A DNA stretch of 64,000 nt from Lachnospiraceae bacterium (lineage in GTDB: Bacteria > Bacillota > Clostridia > Lachnospirales > Lachnospiraceae). The position numbers and the translations under genes are program-made. Below the pieces are notes generated by a model. That model ran no database searches, was not told the DNA's origin, and worked only from the letters and a program-made list of their open reading frames with translations. The stretch covers positions 1 to 64,000 of the forward strand of contig JAAUZU010000029.1 of assembly GCA_014804445.1 (NCBI GenBank), given 5' to 3'. Within the stretch, counting starts at the first letter, position 1. Each line of letters opens with the position of its first letter. This document shows positions 24,922-33,826 of the stretch, piece by piece.

Positions 24922-26244
24922 TTACACCGCCTTTGGCTTTCCGATTTTTTTGAACAGTACCCAGAGGCAGAGGACATTCGGCAGGACCATAACGGCGTTG
25001 ATAAAGTCAGTAAAGCTCCATACAAGCTGCATGGGAATGATAGCGCCTATGTAAATCATGACGATATAAACGAGCTGATATGAGCGGATGCCTGATTCCC
25101 CGAACAGGTAGACCGCTCCTTTTTCGCCCAAATAGCACCATCCCACCAGAGTGGCAAGGGCAAAGGCAATCAGGGCGAGCGTTAAAAAGGTATTTCCCCC
25201 GAAAGGCAGGAAGGCGAAGGCGGCGCTTGTAAGTCCGGCATCGGTATAGCCCTTTGTGCTGCCGGGGTGCGCCAGTATGCTGCTGATGATGGTGAAGCCG
25301 GTCAGCGTGCACATCACAATGGTATCCCAGAATACGGCGGTCATGGAGACAAGCGCCTGTTTGGCAGGATTTTGCACATTGGAAGAGCCGGCTGCAATGG
25401 CGGCAGTTCCGATTCCCGCCTCGTTGGTGAACAGTCCCCTTGCGATGCCGAAACGCGCCGCCACCAAAAAGGTACTTCCTACAAAACCGCCGGCGGCAGC
25501 ACGTCCGGTGAAGGCGGCGGAAAGGACAAGGGAGAAGGAGGGCACAAGGAAAGCGCGGTTCTGCCACAGAAGATAAAGGCAGGCGCCCATATAGAGGAAG
25601 CTTAAGGGCGGCACCATACGGGTGCAGAAGCTGCCGATGCTGCCAACGCCGCCGAGTATGACCATTCCGGTCAACACAGCCGCTGCCATGCCGATGATAT
25701 GAGGGGAAAGATGCCAGGTAGAGTAGGCGGCATCTGCGATGGCGGAGGACTGGGTGGTGCAGCCTGCGCCGATGGCAGCGCACACGATGCAGAAGGCGTA
25801 AAATTTCCCAAGCAGTCTGCTTTTCAGTCCCTGCTCCAGCACATACATGGGACCGCCCGCTGCGGTTCCGTCAGATTGTCTTTTCCGGTAGAGACAGCTT
25901 AAATAACATTCTGCATAGGCGGTTGCCATGCCGAAAAGTCCGGTCAAAAAGCACCAGAAGAGAGCGCCGGGACCGCCCAAAGCAATGGCGGTGGAGATGC
26001 CGACGATATTGCCGGTGCCGAGCGTTGCCGCCAGCGTGGTCGCCAGTGTGGCAAAGCCGCTCATGCCTTTTTCCCCGGTTTTCTTTCCGGAAGAAACAGA
26101 AGCGCGTATGGCCCGGAAGGTCAGCCGCTGCGGAAACAGCCGGGCGGTAAAAAAAAGATGGGTTGCCGCAAGAAGCAGAATGATGGGACCATTCCACAGA
26201 AAAGCGTTTATTTTTTCTAAAAATGCAAAAAGGGAAGCAGCCAT
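24922..26244 (-). CDS. Sodium/alanine symporter family protein (AgcS)
   Basis: 440 residues, about 11 membrane helices. Family motifs are ATLAATLGTGNIVGISTAIALGGPGALFW (Na+/substrate region, about residues 67-95), GGPMYVLEQGL and FTNEAGIGTAAIAAGSS. It imports alanine or glycine together with Na+. The upstream site is GAGG, six bases before the ATG. It is transcribed away from clpB and converges on the GH3 gene. No glycine riboswitch or other leader structure was seen in front of it. Confidence 0.9.
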   Translation of the reverse strand: MAASLFAFLEKINAFLWNGPIILLLAATHLFFTARLFPQRLTFRAIRASVSSGKKTGEKGMSGFATLATTLAATLGTGNIVGISTAIALGGPGALFWCFLTGLFGMATAYAECYLSCLYRKRQSDGTAAGGPMYVLEQGLKSRLLGKFYAFCIVCAAIGAGCTTQSSAIADAAYSTWHLSPHIIGMAAAVLTGMVILGGVGSIGSFCTRMVPPLSFLYMGACLYLLWQNRAFLVPSFSLVLSAAFTGRAAAGGFVGSTFLVAARFGIARGLFTNEAGIGTAAIAAGSSNVQNPAKQALVSMTAVFWDTIVMCTLTGFTIISSILAHPGSTKGYTDAGLTSAAFAFLPFGGNTFLTLALIAFALATLVGWCYLGEKGAVYLFGESGIRSYQLVYIVMIYIGAIIPMQLVWSFTDFINAVMVLPNVLCLWVLFKKIGKPKAV

Positions 26245-26317
26245 GCATAACCTCGGTTTTTTGCGGATTACTATAATATATAGAGTAAAGTTTTAGAAAA
26301 TGTTTATAATTTTCTTA

Positions 26318-26345
26318 TTGCATTTGTTGTTCTCTGTGTTATAGT
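26318..26345 (+). promoter_or_regulatory. Promoter of clpB
   Basis: TTGCAT (26318-26323), a 16-base spacer, then TATAGT (26340-26345), 31 bases before the ATG. I found no CIRCE element and no clear CtsR operator. Confidence 0.55.
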
Positions 26346-26376
26346 ATCAATAGAACAAGGAAAGGAGGCTATTACA

Positions 26377-28959
26377 ATGAATATTTCAAAATTCACGCAG
26401 AAGTCCATGGAAGCCGTGGAGGGCTGCCAGAAGCTGGCTTATGAATATGGGAATCAGGAAATAGAACAGGAGCATTTGCTCTATAGCCTTTTAACCATAG
26501 AAGACAGTCTGATTTTAAAACTGATTGAAAAAATGGAGATTCATAAGGAGCACTTTCTCGGACGTGTCGAGGAAGCGCTGCAAAAGAGGGTCAAGGTGCA
26601 GGGCGGCGAGCTGCATGTGGGCGCTGATTTAAACAAGGCGCTTTTGTCCGCTGAGGATGAAGCGAAGCGGCTGGGGGACGAGTATGTCTCCGTAGAGCAT
26701 CTTTTCCTTTCCATGCTGCAGAATCCGAATAAAGCCATCAAGGAAATTTTCCGGGAGTACGGTATCACCAGAGAGCGTTTTCTGCAGGCTCTTTCCACAG
26801 TGAGGGGCAATCAGAGAGTCACCAGTGACAATCCCGAGGCGACCTACGACACGCTGGCAAAATACGGACAGGAGCTTGTGGAAAAGGCAAGGGAGCAGAA
26901 GCTTGACCCCGTGATTGGGCGCGACGGCGAAATCCGCAACATTATCCGCATCCTCTCCCGAAAGACCAAAAACAATCCGGTGCTCATCGGTGAACCGGGC
27001 GTCGGCAAAACGGCGGTGGTAGAGGGACTGGCGCAGCGTATTGTGCGGGGCGACGTGCCGCAGGGACTGAAGGACAAAAAGATTTTTGCGCTGGATATGG
27101 GCGCACTGGTTGCAGGCGCCAAGTATCGGGGTGAATTTGAAGAACGTTTAAAGGCGGTGCTGGAGGAGGTCAAAAAGAGTGACGGACAGATTATCCTCTT
27201 TATAGACGAGCTGCATACCATTGTGGGCGCGGGCAAGACCGACGGCGCACTGGATGCCGGCAATATGTTAAAGCCCATGCTGGCAAGGGGTGAGCTGCAC
27301 TGCATCGGTGCGACCACTCTGGACGAGTATCGGCAGTATATTGAAAAGGATGCGGCATTGGAGCGGCGTTTTCAGCCGGTTATGGTGGATGAGCCTACCG
27401 TGGAGGACACGGTTTCCATTCTGCGCGGTTTAAAGGAGCGGTACGAGGTATACCACGGCGTGAAAATCATGGACAATGCCCTTGTGAGCGCCGCCATTTT
27501 ATCCAACCGCTATATCACGGACCGTTTTCTGCCGGACAAAGCGATTGATTTGGTGGACGAGGCCTGCGCCTTGATTAAGACGGAGCTTGACTCCATGCCC
27601 ACCGAGCTGGATGAGCTGCAGAGGAAAATTATGCAGCTTGAGATAGAAGAAGCCGCGCTGAAAAAGGAAGATGACCGTCTCAGTCAAGATCGATTGGGCA
27701 GCCTGCAGAAGGAGCTTGCGGAGTTGAAGGAAGCGTTTGCAGGCAAAAAAGCACAGTGGGACAATGAAAAGGCTTCCGTAGACAGGCTTTCCAAGCTGCG
27801 TGAGGAGATAGAAGAAATAAACGGGCAGATTCAGATTGCACAGCGGGAGGGCAATCTGGAAAAGGCGGCAGAGCTTTCCTACGGAAAGATGCCGGCGTTG
27901 AAAAAGCAGTTGGAGACGGAAGAAGAGCAGATAAGAAGCACGGAGCTTTCTCTTGTACATGAGAGTGTATCGGAGGAGGAAATTGCCCGCATTGTATCCC
28001 GCTGGACAGGGATTCCCGTGACAAAGCTGACGGAGAGCGAGAGGAACAAGACGTTGCACCTGGACGCAGAGCTGCACAGAAGTGTCGTGGGACAGGACGA
28101 GGGCGTGACAAAGGTGTCAGAAGCGATTATACGTTCCAAGGCGGGGATTAAAGATCCGTCAAAACCGATTGGCTCCTTCCTGTTTTTAGGGCCTACCGGC
28201 GTGGGCAAGACAGAGCTTGCCAAGTCCCTTGCCAGAGCGCTCTTTGATGATGAAAACAATATGGTGCGTATCGATATGAGTGAATATATGGAGAAATACG
28301 CGGTATCCCGCCTGATTGGAGCGCCTCCCGGATATGTGGGCTATGAGGAGGGCGGACAATTGACTGAAGCAGTCAGAAGAAAGCCTTACTCAGTTGTACT
28401 GTTTGATGAGATTGAAAAGGCGCATCCCGATGTGTTTAACGTGCTCTTACAGGTATTGGACGACGGGCGTATCACGGACTCGCAGGGGCGCACTGTGGAT
28501 TTCAAGAATACAATCCTCATTATGACCTCCAATATCGGTGCACAGTATCTGCTGGACGGCATCAGCGGGGACGGCAGCATTCTGCCGCAGGCAGAGGAGC
28601 GGGTGATGGAGGACTTGCGCAGATCCTTCCGCCCTGAATTTTTAAACCGTCTCGATGAGACCATACTCTTTAAGCCGCTGACGAAGGACAATATCGGCAG
28701 CATCGTAAATCTGATTATGGCGGATTTAAACAGGCGGCTGTCCGACAGAGAACTGCATGTGGTTTTAAGCGACGATGCAAAGCAGTTTATTGTGGACAAT
28801 GCCTATGAACCGGTTTATGGCGCAAGACCGTTGAAGCGCTATATCCAGAAGTATGTAGAGACGCTCTCTGCCAAGCTGATTCTTGCCGGCGAGGTGGGCG
28901 AGGGCGATACGATACGGATAGAGCTTGCGGACGGCGTTCTCACTGCGCGAGCAGAATAG
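26377..28959 (+). CDS. clpB: ATP-dependent chaperone ClpB
   Basis: 860 residues, full length for ClpB. The order is an N-domain (about 1-145), NBD1 with Walker [15 protein letters not shown], an inserted M-domain coiled coil (about 405-520, rich in Glu, Lys and Leu), then NBD2 with Walker [15 protein letters not shown] and Walker [14 protein letters not shown]. It lacks the tripeptide loop that ClpA/ClpC-type unfoldases use to bind ClpP, and its long M-domain fits a DnaK-dependent disaggregase. It resolubilises aggregated proteins after stress in the cytoplasm. AAGGAGG precedes the ATG. Its last 20 bases overlap the convergent degV-type gene. Confidence 0.95.
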   Translation: MNISKFTQKSMEAVEGCQKLAYEYGNQEIEQEHLLYSLLTIEDSLILKLIEKMEIHKEHFLGRVEEALQKRVKVQGGELHVGADLNKALLSAEDEAKRLGDEYVSVEHLFLSMLQNPNKAIKEIFREYGITRERFLQALSTVRGNQRVTSDNPEATYDTLAKYGQELVEKAREQKLDPVIGRDGEIRNIIRILSRKTKNNPVLIGEPGVGKTAVVEGLAQRIVRGDVPQGLKDKKIFALDMGALVAGAKYRGEFEERLKAVLEEVKKSDGQIILFIDELHTIVGAGKTDGALDAGNMLKPMLARGELHCIGATTLDEYRQYIEKDAALERRFQPVMVDEPTVEDTVSILRGLKERYEVYHGVKIMDNALVSAAILSNRYITDRFLPDKAIDLVDEACALIKTELDSMPTELDELQRKIMQLEIEEAALKKEDDRLSQDRLGSLQKELAELKEAFAGKKAQWDNEKASVDRLSKLREEIEEINGQIQIAQREGNLEKAAELSYGKMPALKKQLETEEEQIRSTELSLVHESVSEEEIARIVSRWTGIPVTKLTESERNKTLHLDAELHRSVVGQDEGVTKVSEAIIRSKAGIKDPSKPIGSFLFLGPTGVGKTELAKSLARALFDDENNMVRIDMSEYMEKYAVSRLIGAPPGYVGYEEGGQLTEAVRRKPYSVVLFDEIEKAHPDVFNVLLQVLDDGRITDSQGRTVDFKNTILIMTSNIGAQYLLDGISGDGSILPQAEERVMEDLRRSFRPEFLNRLDETILFKPLTKDNIGSIVNLIMADLNRRLSDRELHVVLSDDAKQFIVDNAYEPVYGARPLKRYIQKYVETLSAKLILAGEVGEGDTIRIELADGVLTARAE

Positions 28960-29809
28960 AAACGCCGATGCCACAAGCGCCTACGCCGACATGGCAGGCG
29001 ATGCTGCAGGAAAGAGGAGCATAATATACGGAGGCATGGGGAAATTCAGACTGAACCAGGCTGCGCCATGCCTCCGCTTCCTCTGCTGTTTCAAAGGTGC
29101 CGGCGGTTGCAAAGCGAAGCCTGTCTGCAGGTACATCCGCAAAGCGTGTTGCGATATCCTGCTTTAGCGCTTCTATCATTTTTCTCTCACTCTGTTTCAT
29201 GCCTCTTACTTTCGCAAACAAATCCAGTTTGTCGCCCTGAATTGTCAGTACAGGTTTAATATTCAAGATGCCTGCGATTGCGGCGGCTGAGGCGGTGATG
29301 CGTCCGCTTTTCTTTAGATATTCCAGAGAATTGACTGTAATATAAATACTTGCGTCATAGGAGGAAGCCTCTAGCCGCGCCTTGATTTCTTTGGCAGGGA
29401 TGCCGCTGTCTGCAAGTCTTTTGGCGTCATACACAGATTCCATCAATGTGACGGAAATCCGGTGATTGTCTACGACCAGTACTTTCCCGTTATAGTCTGT
29501 GGCAAGCTGCATGGCGTTTTCACAGGAGCCGCTCAGGCTGCTTGACATGGGAATATAGACAATTTCATCATATCCGTCCTGAAAAACGGTATCCCAAAGG
29601 CTGATGATGCTGCCGGGGGAGGGTTGAGAGGACGAAACCTCCCTGTGGTTATTCAGCGCTTCGTATAATTCGGCATTGGTGATATCCTCACCTTCCAGAT
29701 AACAATTATCTTCTACAATGACGGGCATCGGGAGCACATAAATCCCCTTTTTCTTGCCTTCTTCTACCGTGATTCCACTGTTGGTATCTGTTACAACTGC
29801 TGTTCTCAT
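28940..29809 (-). CDS. DegV family fatty-acid-binding protein
   Basis: 289 residues from the ATG at 29809 ([13 protein letters not shown]); the ORF-track start adds eight residues before the probable ribosome site AAAGGA. The DegV/FakB pattern is clear: [10 protein letters not shown], then LYEAL...[11 protein letters not shown] (the conserved SSQPS loop that contacts the fatty acid carboxyl), then [17 protein letters not shown]. FakB proteins present a fatty acid to the kinase FakA for phosphorylation; no FakA gene is nearby. The 3' end overlaps clpB tail-to-tail by 20 bases. Confidence 0.9.
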   Translation of the reverse strand: MRTAVVTDTNSGITVEEGKKKGIYVLPMPVIVEDNCYLEGEDITNAELYEALNNHREVSSSQPSPGSIISLWDTVFQDGYDEIVYIPMSSSLSGSCENAMQLATDYNGKVLVVDNHRISVTLMESVYDAKRLADSGIPAKEIKARLEASSYDASIYITVNSLEYLKKSGRITASAAAIAGILNIKPVLTIQGDKLDLFAKVRGMKQSERKMIEALKQDIATRFADVPADRLRFATAGTFETAEEAEAWRSLVQSEFPHASVYYAPLSCSIACHVGVGACGIGVSILLAQ

Positions 29810-29877
29810 AAATGTATTGGTTCCTTTCGGCATCGATTACTTAGACAATTGAGAAATTCAAAAAGCATACGGTCGTC

Positions 29878-30033
29878 ATTGCGTACATTGTATATTCCAA
29901 CGCAAACGCACTTTCCCTCCAAGCCAGCCGTAGCGGTACATAAGCTGCCAGAATGCGGCGCAAGTCATGCGGGCATGACTTTGGTGCCGACGGCTGGCAA
30001 GGGTTTGCTTATGGAATATACAATGTACGCAAT
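29878..30033. repeat. Nested palindromic repeat, copy F
   Basis: Perfect 22-bp outer arms (attgcgtacattgtatattcca... and its complement), middle stem gccagccg/cggctggc, cggtac/gtgccg (one G-T pair), central hairpin aagtcatgc/gcatgactt as in copy B. The outer arms are similar to, but not the same as, those of copy A, with the changes matched on both sides. Confidence 0.87.
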
Positions 30034-30083
30034 TCGGAACCGACAAACGGGAATTTCATAAATGCCTAATCAATTACTTGGTA

Positions 30084-30276
30084 AAAAACAACGTGAAACA
30101 ACTGTATCACATCAGAAGAAAACTGGCAAGGGGCGTACATGATACAAAAAACCTTGTTTTGTATCATATTTAATAAGATTACATTTTTACTCTGCACAGA
30201 TAGTAACATGAATATTGTCAGGATTGACAAAGTTCCGGAAGCATGTTAAAAACAATGTGAAACAACTGTATCATAT
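30084..30276 (+). promoter_or_regulatory. Operator-like repeats upstream of the TetR gene
   Basis: A 29-base segment (aaaaacaacgtgaaacaact...) at 30084-30112 recurs with two differences at 30248-30276, ending in TGTATCA-C/T-AT. Between them, 30139-30167 is an 11-bp perfect inverted repeat, ATGATACAAAA / TTTTGTATCAT, built from the same TGTATCA half-site. The second direct repeat covers the -10 of the promoter at 30224. The arrangement suggests binding sites of the TetR protein downstream. Confidence 0.6.
30224..30252 (+). promoter_or_regulatory. Promoter of the TetR gene
   Basis: TTGACA (30224-30229), a 17-base spacer, then TAAAAA (30247-30252), about 90 bases before the ATG. The -10 is overlapped by a TGTATCA-containing repeat, which fits autoregulation. 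Confidence 0.5.
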
Positions 30277-30339
30277 GTGAATGCAGGAGTTGATTTATAA
30301 GCATTTCACAGTGTAAATATTGCAGAAAGGAAAGTAGAT

Positions 30340-30906
30340 ATGGATAAGCGGAAGGAAGAGAATATTCGGGTCAAAAAAAGTATCACGGAGGCTTTGTTTA
30401 AGTTGATGCATGAGAAAAGCTTTTCGGATATTTCCATTACGGAAATTATCCGTTCCGCAAAGGTGGCAAGAGCGTCTTTCTATCGAAATTATGACTCCAA
30501 AGAGAATGTGCTTTTGACGCTGATTGAAAATATACTGGAGCAGTTTCGTTCCGGCATTGACTGCAATGAGGACAATTATTATACCTATCAGAACGTCTAC
30601 AACAGCTTTGCCTACTTTAAAAAGTACGGGAATTTTCTGGTGGATTTGTATTTGTTCGGTTACGGCTCCATCCTGTTGGAAAAGCTGAACCAGTTCCACG
30701 AAGAGGTCGCGGGCACCATGCCAAATAGTTCGATTGAGCGGTACAAGCTTTATATGTACATGGGCGCCCTGTTTAACACGGCGATTATATGGATTCAGAA
30801 CGGCGCGAAGGAGAGTATTGAGGATATCACGGATATCTTCTGCAGGACATGCGGTATCCCTGCCATCAATACTCCTCACGCAGCAAAAAATCCGCCAGAT
30901 GCATGA
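30340..30906 (+). CDS. TetR/AcrR family transcriptional regulator
   Basis: 188 residues. The N-terminal helix-turn-helix is typical: SITEALFKLMHEKSFSDISITEIIRSAKVARASFYRNY (about residues 9-46). The C-terminal part is helical with an FKKYGNFLVDLYLFGYG segment and aromatic residues that could line a ligand pocket. It probably represses its own gene through the TGTATCA sites upstream. No efflux or enzyme gene follows it, so its other targets are unknown. GAAAGG lies upstream of the ATG. The last 41 bases overlap the convergent DUF4143 gene. Confidence 0.87.
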   Translation: MDKRKEENIRVKKSITEALFKLMHEKSFSDISITEIIRSAKVARASFYRNYDSKENVLLTLIENILEQFRSGIDCNEDNYYTYQNVYNSFAYFKKYGNFLVDLYLFGYGSILLEKLNQFHEEVAGTMPNSSIERYKLYMYMGALFNTAIIWIQNGAKESIEDITDIFCRTCGIPAINTPHAAKNPPDA

Positions 30907-32065
30907 TTTTGATGCCGTTAATGTTGCCTGCGGCAAGTTCGTCAAGCGTTACAATATACTTGGGGTAGTGGTCCTTGATTGCGAGCAGATTGGCGGCTTC
31001 ACGGTCGGATTCCTCCGGCAGATTGCGGCACACCTGCACATAAATACGCTCGTCACGCCGCACAGCCACAAAGTCAATTTCTTTCGTTTCATTTTTTCCG
31101 ATATAAACTTCATAGCCCTTTCTGCGAAGCTCAAAGTAGACAATGTTTTCGAGCATGGCGGCGACAGACTTCGGATTAAAGCCCATTATGCAGTATTTGA
31201 GGGATGCGTCTGCAAGATAAAACTTCTCCTGCGTTTTCAGCACGGATTTGCCCTGTAAATCGTATCGCTGGCAGCGGTAGATTACAAAGGCTTTTTCCAG
31301 CCATTCCAGATAGTTATAGACTGCTTCCACTGAGAGAGAACGCCCCTCGCTTTTCAGAAACTTTACAATGGCGTTAGCGGAAAAGGTCTTGCCCACATTT
31401 TCCACTATATATTTTACTACTCGGTTGAACAGGTCAAAGTTTGTGATATTGTGTCGCTTTGCAATATCGCTTGTGATAACAGAATGATAGATACCCTCAA
31501 CAATCTGATACGCTGCATCCTCATCAAAACTGCCAAGCGCAACAATAGGGAACCCGCCCATCCGAATGTATTCATTCAAAAGCTCCTTGGGCGTGCGGCC
31601 GTCCGTTTTTTTGAAATCCATATATTCGGCAAAGGACAGCGTAAACACAGGAATAGATAGATAGCGCCCTGTCAGATAGGTGGATATTTCACTTGACATC
31701 AGCTTGGAATTGGAGCCTGTCACATAAATATCCGTATTGGCGTTTTCAAGCAGACTGTTGACGGCTTTTTCCCAGCCGAAGATTTCCTGTACTTCGTCTA
31801 GCAAGAGATAATAACGCCCACCATCAGCCATTTTTTCTTTGATGCCGTTATACATGTCCTTATCGGTCATGCCATCGTCAAAATCTTCCGCGGTATAGCG
31901 CATATAGATAATGTGGTCTTCGGCAACGCCGCTCTTTACCAAATCATTGCGCAGCATTTCTAAAATCGTGGATTTACCGCATCGGCGGATACCTGCCAGT
32001 ATTTTTACCAACGGTACATCGCGATAGGTTTTCAAGGTATTCATATAGTGAGGTCTGATAATCAT
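30866..32065 (-). CDS. AAA ATPase with DUF4143 domain
   Basis: 399 residues from ATG 32065, which follows AAAGGAG; the ORF-track start at 32137 adds a 24-residue leader. Walker A is AGIRRCGKSTILEML (about residues 24-38), Walker B is YYLLLDEVQEI, sensor 1 lies in DIYVTGSNSKLM. The C-terminal DUF4143 part has FELRRKGYEVYIGKNETKEIDFV, the look of a PD-(D/E)XK nuclease core (E-x-D and a later VQV strand). This family is common in gut anaerobes, and its role is not known; links to DNA or to mobile elements have been suggested. It is a lone gene. Confidence 0.87.
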   Translation of the reverse strand: MIIRPHYMNTLKTYRDVPLVKILAGIRRCGKSTILEMLRNDLVKSGVAEDHIIYMRYTAEDFDDGMTDKDMYNGIKEKMADGGRYYLLLDEVQEIFGWEKAVNSLLENANTDIYVTGSNSKLMSSEISTYLTGRYLSIPVFTLSFAEYMDFKKTDGRTPKELLNEYIRMGGFPIVALGSFDEDAAYQIVEGIYHSVITSDIAKRHNITNFDLFNRVVKYIVENVGKTFSANAIVKFLKSEGRSLSVEAVYNYLEWLEKAFVIYRCQRYDLQGKSVLKTQEKFYLADASLKYCIMGFNPKSVAAMLENIVYFELRRKGYEVYIGKNETKEIDFVAVRRDERIYVQVCRNLPEESDREAANLLAIKDHYPKYIVTLDELAAGNINGIKIMHLADFLLREEY

Positions 32066-32310
32066 AATAAGGTCTCCTTTTACCATTAGTATATCCAAAA
32101 ACTTGAAAATAGTAAATAGTTTTTGCTTTAATACCATAAAAACTTTACATTTTTATATTGTTTTTTTGAAAAGCCGACATGATTTCATCAATGGTTCCAT
32201 AGAACCGGCAAAGAAGGAAAACGGCTGAAAAAGCCTTGAATCCATTACGCCTTAAGTCTATAATGATGATACAGTTCCACTTAAGGAGCGACTGGAAAGG
32301 AAAAAACATT

Positions 32311-32484
32311 ATGGTGCCAAAGGACCCGGTGATGCTGCTCAGCTTTGTGAATATGAAGCTGCGGGATTTTTATCAGGATGTGGACGAGCTGTGCAGCCAG
32401 CTTGATATTGACAGAAAAGAACTGGAAGAGAAACTGGCGGGGATAGATTATCATTATGACGGAGAAACCAACCAATTTGTTTAA
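32311..32484 (+). CDS. DUF4250 domain protein
   Basis: 57 residues from ATG 32311, after GGAAAGG; the ORF-track start 32236 lies in untranslated leader. The pattern MVPKDPVMLLSFVNMKLRDFY...LCSQLDIDRKELEEKLAGIDYHYD is the DUF4250 family, common in Lachnospiraceae. It looks like a small helical protein; the function is unknown. It overlaps the following ASKHA gene by 29 bases in another frame, which suggests coupled translation. Confidence 0.85.
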   Translation: MVPKDPVMLLSFVNMKLRDFYQDVDELCSQLDIDRKELEEKLAGIDYHYDGETNQFV

Positions 32485-33823
32485 AACGGGCAGCCGGTGC
32501 CGGATTTGTACAGGCTGTGGAAAATGCTTTGGAAAAAAGAAGATGGATGCGGTCAGCACTTTTCGCGGCGGATTGGCAGAGGAAACAGAAGACGCAAAAA
32601 ACGATACCATGGGTGAGTGTGCGCCGGTTCAAGAGTCCGGTGATGCCCCCAAAACGTGGGAAAGTGGCAATTATCTGGCAACGGTGGATATCGGGACGAC
32701 GACCGTGGCGATGCAGCTTAGAAGTCTGCAGGACGGGAGCATCCTGGATACCTTTACCTGTCTGAACCCGCAGGGAAAATATGGTGCAGACGTGCTCTCC
32801 CGTATCGAGGCGGCGGGAAATCCGCAGATAAAGGAAGCCATGTGCAGAGAAATCAGGGAAGTGCTGCAGGTGGGAATCACCCGGTTCGGGGAAACGCTTG
32901 CAAGAACATCGTCCAATCTTGATTTGAGGGACAAAAATGCTGAGATTTCAGGCATCGTCATCGCGGCGAATACCACGATGGTGCATCTTTTGATGGATTT
33001 GGATGTGAGCCTGCTCGGGCGGTATCCCTTTCAGCCGGAGACGCTCTCGGAGCTTCGGACAAATCTGTTTGGGATTCCTGCGGTGATTTTGCCGGGGATT
33101 TCTGCCTTTGTCGGTGCGGATATTTTTGCCGGAATCTATGCGCTGTCCATGCATAAGCGGCAGGAAATCACTCTGCTCTTGGATTTGGGAACCAACGGGG
33201 AGATGGTTTTGGGAAACAGAGAGCGGCTGATGGCAACGGCGACGGCGGCAGGACCGGCGTTTGAAGGCAGTGCCGACTGCTACGGAACGGATTTGATGGC
33301 GCTTGCCGCGAGACTTCTGGATGAGGGGCTTCTGGATGAAACCGGGCTTCTGGCAGACCCTTATTTTGAAGAGGGCATCGATATCGGCGGCGTGCGCCTG
33401 ACACAAAACTATGTCAGGCAGCTTCAGATGGCAAAAGCCGCCATCTGTACAGGCATCCGCATTTTGTGTGAAAAATACGGTTTACAGACACTTTCTCAGA
33501 TAGATAAGGTCTTTCTGGCAGGGGGAATGGGCTATTATCTAAGTCCCAAGGCGGCGGCACGTATCGGACTGCTTCCGGTCGAGCTTGCCCCAAAAATGGT
33601 GGCGGTGGGAAACGCTGCGCTGGAAGGTGCCTTTTTGTATGGAAAGAGGATTTCGTGGTCTGAGGTGGAGGGGGCTGGCGGTGTGCTGCCGCCTCAAAGT
33701 GAGACGAGTTCTGTCTCCGCCGTGGGTAAACTGCCGATACAAGTGGAGGTGTTTAATTTGGCGGAGGAGCCGCAGTTTTCGGAGCGTTATATTCAGGAGA
33801 TGAATTTTCCGGCGGAGGGGTAG
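32456..33823 (+). CDS. ASKHA-domain (DUF4445) RACo-like activator with an unusual Cys-rich N-terminus
   Basis: 455 residues. The main part (from about residue 73) is the ASKHA/DUF4445 ATPase fold found in reductive activators of corrinoid proteins: ATVDIGTTTVAMQL, VIAANTTMVHLLMD, ITLLLDLGTNGEMVLGN, AGPAFEGS and VFLAGGMGYYL. RACo proteins usually carry an N-terminal 2Fe-2S ferredoxin domain. Here that is replaced by about 35 residues with CRICTGCGKC (CxxCxxCxxC), which could hold an iron-sulfur cluster. No methyltransferase or corrinoid protein gene lies nearby, so the partner is unknown. The start ATG overlaps the DUF4250 gene. The family assignment is firm; the cluster is inferred. Confidence 0.82.
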   Translation: MTEKPTNLFKTGSRCRICTGCGKCFGKKKMDAVSTFRGGLAEETEDAKNDTMGECAPVQESGDAPKTWESGNYLATVDIGTTTVAMQLRSLQDGSILDTFTCLNPQGKYGADVLSRIEAAGNPQIKEAMCREIREVLQVGITRFGETLARTSSNLDLRDKNAEISGIVIAANTTMVHLLMDLDVSLLGRYPFQPETLSELRTNLFGIPAVILPGISAFVGADIFAGIYALSMHKRQEITLLLDLGTNGEMVLGNRERLMATATAAGPAFEGSADCYGTDLMALAARLLDEGLLDETGLLADPYFEEGIDIGGVRLTQNYVRQLQMAKAAICTGIRILCEKYGLQTLSQIDKVFLAGGMGYYLSPKAAARIGLLPVELAPKMVAVGNAALEGAFLYGKRISWSEVEGAGGVLPPQSETSSVSAVGKLPIQVEVFNLAEEPQFSERYIQEMNFPAEG

Positions 33824-33826
33824 AGA

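Noticed and set aside
25007-25783. Long antisense frame (258 residues) over the alanine/sodium symporter gene
   Set aside because: His/Arg/Cys-rich translation with no family pattern; the symporter frame on the same strand is clearly the coding one.
26245-26330. Glycine riboswitch before the symporter
   Set aside because: The leader is short and AT-rich, without the conserved glycine aptamer elements.
26245-26376. CIRCE or CtsR heat-shock operator before clpB
   Set aside because: Neither the TTAGCACTC-N9-GAGTGCTAA pattern nor the GGTCAAA repeat was found.
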